Shown here: positions 4,996 through 7,061 of the stretch, piece by piece
How the letters are laid out: each line of letters starts with the position of its first letter
How positions within the stretch are numbered: the stretch's first letter is position 1
Origin: Pedobacter sp.
GTDB taxonomy: Bacteria; Bacteroidota; Bacteroidia; Sphingobacteriales; Sphingobacteriaceae
Direction: 5' to 3'
Length of the DNA: 7,061 nucleotides
Assembly: GCA_028287885.1 (NCBI GenBank)
Contig: JAQBOT010000312.1
Location: forward strand, 1-7,061
Position numbers and translations under genes: made by a program
The notes under the pieces: generated by a model
What the model was told of the DNA's origin: nothing
The model's database searches: none
The model's input: only the letters and a program-made list of their open reading frames with translations

Positions 4996-5346
4996 ATGAA
5001 AAAATTTGTATACATTGTTACCGACCGAAACAGAACAAGTTTGCATGTTGGTATGAGTTCTGATCTGATTAAAACATTAGATTTTTATAAAACGATGCCG
5101 AGTCTGTTTTTTGATAGTGGAAAGCAGTTGACAAGATTGGTGTACTTTGAAGAGTTTAAAACTGAAGCACAAGCATTGAGCCGGTTCAAACTCATCAGTA
5201 GGTTCACCCGCATGCAAAAGGAAAGATTAGTAAGGTCTTGTAATCCAGATTGGATTGATCTAACCATTGGTTTGGACTTCGAGCACATCATTGCGAGTAA
5301 AATCATCAACACACAAGTTAAAATGCCTTTAGGTATTATGTCATAA
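4996..5346 (+). CDS. GIY-YIG-like protein lacking the expected catalytic residues
   Basis: This 116-residue protein has no signal peptide or membrane segment. It follows the plan of small stand-alone GIY-YIG (YhbQ-like) proteins: an opening strand FVYIVTD (4-10), LHVG (16-19) in place of YIG, the segment RLVYFEEF (47-54), a helix ALSRFKLISRF (60-70), and NPDWIDL (83-89). In active relatives an Arg follows the YIG strand by about 7-8 residues and a Glu sits in an AxARE-type helix. Here those places hold Lys26/Thr27 and Phe64. It is therefore probably not a working nuclease and may bind nucleic acid or a partner. A tail of about 25 residues extends past the domain. It is divergent from the S24 repressor and its 3' end is 8 bp from the convergent barrel gene. 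Fold assignment is fairly sure; loss of activity is inferred by pattern alignment from memory. Confidence 0.75.
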   Translation: MKKFVYIVTDRNRTSLHVGMSSDLIKTLDFYKTMPSLFFDSGKQLTRLVYFEEFKTEAQALSRFKLISRFTRMQKERLVRSCNPDWIDLTIGLDFEHIIASKIINTQVKMPLGIMS

Positions 5347-5354
5347 TTGATGTG

Positions 5355-7061
5355 TTACCATCCAGGTGCAAAGGTCAATCCGAACACACCTGCCTTCACG
5401 TCTCTTCGCTGGAATGGAAATGCATAGTAAGGTTCCAATACAAAGTAACCAAACATGTTTACCCTCAAAGAAACTCCTGCACTTAAAGCTGGAACGCGTT
5501 CTTCAGGTCTTCCACTAGCTGAAAGGACGCCGTTTGGCTGACTTTTAAATACGATGTGTGAATCTTCATCCCAGGCAACACCTGCGTCGAAGAACAGGTT
5601 TAAGTCAGTAAAGAATATTCTAGAAGGAATTTGAGCAAGCTTTTTAGGGCCGGTGAAAGGCAGCCGAACTTCGAAGTTAACAACAGCAATCTTACTACCT
5701 GATAACTGGTTGATGTCAAAGTTACCAGTATTATCTGATTGACGGTTGTAGATAGAAGTGGCTTCATAACCCCTGATTAGATATGGATATCCGAGGTAGA
5801 GTGGGTAAAGGTTTTCGCCGCCCTTTCCAAGGCGCATATATGTTAAGGCTCTTGCTGCGAAAGTAAAAGGCTTTGTTCGCACATACTTCCTGACATCGCC
5901 GTTCACTGCACTAAATCTATAGTCACCAAAGTACTGCTCCCCACCAACACGGTACCGGAAGCCTTCTAATGGTGCAGTTAATCCAAAAATCGAATTGTCG
6001 CCTATAAAGGCTGCATTTAACTGAAAAATAGAAAAGGATTTAAGCGAGATACCCAATTCATCAGATGCCTGCTGACTGTCTATATGTTTGCGGTCGGAAC
6101 CCAGGTAATTACCAACGAAACCACCAATGTTCTCATAGTAGTTACTAATCCTGTCTACCCGATAGCTGTACTTCGAAATTGCCGAGCCGGCTTCAAACCG
6201 ATGGATCTTGTTGAAAGGGTAGGCCGCAAAAAGCTGTGCCTGATTCTCGAAGGTCCGGATAATGTTAGTTCGTTCGTTATAAACGGGTATGGTTGTGTTT
6301 GGATCTGATGTAGGTAGTTCCTCTATTGCGATATCCCTAAATCCTGTGAGATATGGAATATGCGAAATTGCAAACCCCCAATTGACCCTGCTTGCCTGAT
6401 TGACATAGCCGACTAAACCGCCGAAGTCATACACTTCTCCGTTTACAGAAAGATTTGCGACAATCTGGTTCTTGCCTAGAATGTCACTAAACATACCAAC
6501 GATGCCTCCTTGAACACCTGTTCCGAAGCGACTGGTAGAAACGCCTACGCCACTGTTGGCCAAGTAATCCAGTTTAAATTGCGGCCTATAGTGTACTGGC
6601 TTTATGGAATCAAGCTTTAAACGGTCAAACTTGTCGAAATTAGCCAGGTTTGCGTTAACAATGCTTACTCCTGAGTTTTCTAAAGGCGGCAGAATGGCTG
6701 CATCAAGATTTACATCCTTAGCATCTACATCCTTCGCTTTAAAGCTTGATGCTGGCGCATTATACAAGGTGTACCGCTGAGAGCGATAATAGCTATAAAC
6801 AATATCGTCATTACGTGAAACGGAAATAGCCGGAGAGAATTCTGTAATACCACTGATTCCTGTGAAATAGTCGGTAAGCTGTTTTAATTGCTTCGATTCC
6901 AGTGTGTACGAATACAGGTTTCTAAAGCCATCCCGGTTGGATAAAAAGTACACCGTTTTACTATCACCGGAGAACTGTGGGTTTAAGTTATTGGCACTGG
7001 TAAAAACAGGCAGGGTGCTGATGTTCTTAGCATCAAGATCGAGAATACTCAAGTTTAAGGG
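5355..7061 (-). CDS. PD40 beta-propeller plus Omp85-like outer-membrane barrel protein, C-terminal part
   Basis: The frame is open to the right edge of the window, so this is the C-terminal 568 residues of a longer protein. A TTG at 7050-7052 is an internal Leu codon, not the start. The N-terminal stretch carries PD40/TolB-like propeller repeats: PQFSGDSKTVYFLSNRDG (about 28-45) and a weaker one near 73-100 (FSPAISVSRNDDIVYSYYRS). After a linker, about 165-568 looks like a membrane beta-barrel, with alternating polar/aromatic strands, an Omp85-type IRGYE loop (about 428-432), a FFDAG strand (about 489-493) and a terminal aromatic residue (FAPGW), which is the usual outer-membrane insertion signal. 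Large proteins of this plan are common in Bacteroidota, and their substrate is generally unknown. No strong terminator is visible in the 8-bp gap to the GIY-YIG-like gene. Confidence 0.85.
   Translation of the reverse strand, partial: PLNLSILDLDAKNISTLPVFTSANNLNPQFSGDSKTVYFLSNRDGFRNLYSYTLESKQLKQLTDYFTGISGITEFSPAISVSRNDDIVYSYYRSQRYTLYNAPASSFKAKDVDAKDVNLDAAILPPLENSGVSIVNANLANFDKFDRLKLDSIKPVHYRPQFKLDYLANSGVGVSTSRFGTGVQGGIVGMFSDILGKNQIVANLSVNGEVYDFGGLVGYVNQASRVNWGFAISHIPYLTGFRDIAIEELPTSDPNTTIPVYNERTNIIRTFENQAQLFAAYPFNKIHRFEAGSAISKYSYRVDRISNYYENIGGFVGNYLGSDRKHIDSQQASDELGISLKSFSIFQLNAAFIGDNSIFGLTAPLEGFRYRVGGEQYFGDYRFSAVNGDVRKYVRTKPFTFAARALTYMRLGKGGENLYPLYLGYPYLIRGYEATSIYNRQSDNTGNFDINQLSGSKIAVVNFEVRLPFTGPKKLAQIPSRIFFTDLNLFFDAGVAWDEDSHIVFKSQPNGVLSASGRPEERVPALSAGVSLRVNMFGYFVLEPYYAFPFQRRDVKAGVFGLTFAPGW

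Noticed and set aside
7050..7052. TTG as the start codon of the barrel protein
   Set aside because: The frame continues upstream to the window edge (Pro-Leu-Asn-Leu), the protein starts inside a propeller and lacks a signal peptide, so the true start lies outside.

Overview
The window reads as a chromosomal segment from a Bacteroidota bacterium, most likely a Sphingobacteriaceae member (Pedobacter-like). The basis is the protein character of every gene, AT-rich spacers, starts with no clear Shine-Dalgarno sequence, several matches to the Bacteroidota -7 promoter box TAnnTTTG, and a C-terminal PD40-plus-barrel protein typical of that phylum. The genus assignment is inference.

Layout: positions 1-240 hold no gene I can defend. 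They contain a GC-rich patch (about 61% GC over 51-160) with five 11-bp tandem units and several inverted repeats. From 241 the sequence turns AT-rich (about 27% GC over 241-360) and forms the promoter and leader of a rightward translation operon: thrS (378-2303), infC (2317-2886), rpmI (2911-3111) and rplT (3186-3530). A bidirectional terminator closes it at 3555-3583. A small exported Spy/CpxP-like protein gene (3602-4015, minus) converges on that terminator. It lies downstream of a minus-strand HTH/S24 self-cleaving-type repressor gene (4084-4863). A 132-bp divergent spacer full of TTAGTA half-sites separates this repressor from a plus-strand gene for a GIY-YIG-like protein that lacks the expected catalytic residues (4996-5346). 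The right end is the C-terminal part of a large outer-membrane protein (5355-7061, minus), cut by the window edge.

How they work together: the left operon makes threonyl-tRNA synthetase, initiation factor IF3 and ribosomal proteins L35 and L20, a classic co-regulated translation set. Two points look regulatory. One is a leader hairpin whose 7-nt loop places CGU exactly where a tRNA-Thr anticodon would be, which suggests ThrRS autoregulation by tRNA mimicry as known in E. coli thrS. The other is a forced non-AUG start on infC. The central module looks like a small damage- or stress-responsive switch: a LexA/CI-like repressor with an Ala-Gly cleavage site and a Ser/Lys dyad, an operator array overlapping face-to-face promoters, and a divergent partner that seems to be a dead nuclease fold. 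These functional links are inferred from sequence and context only.
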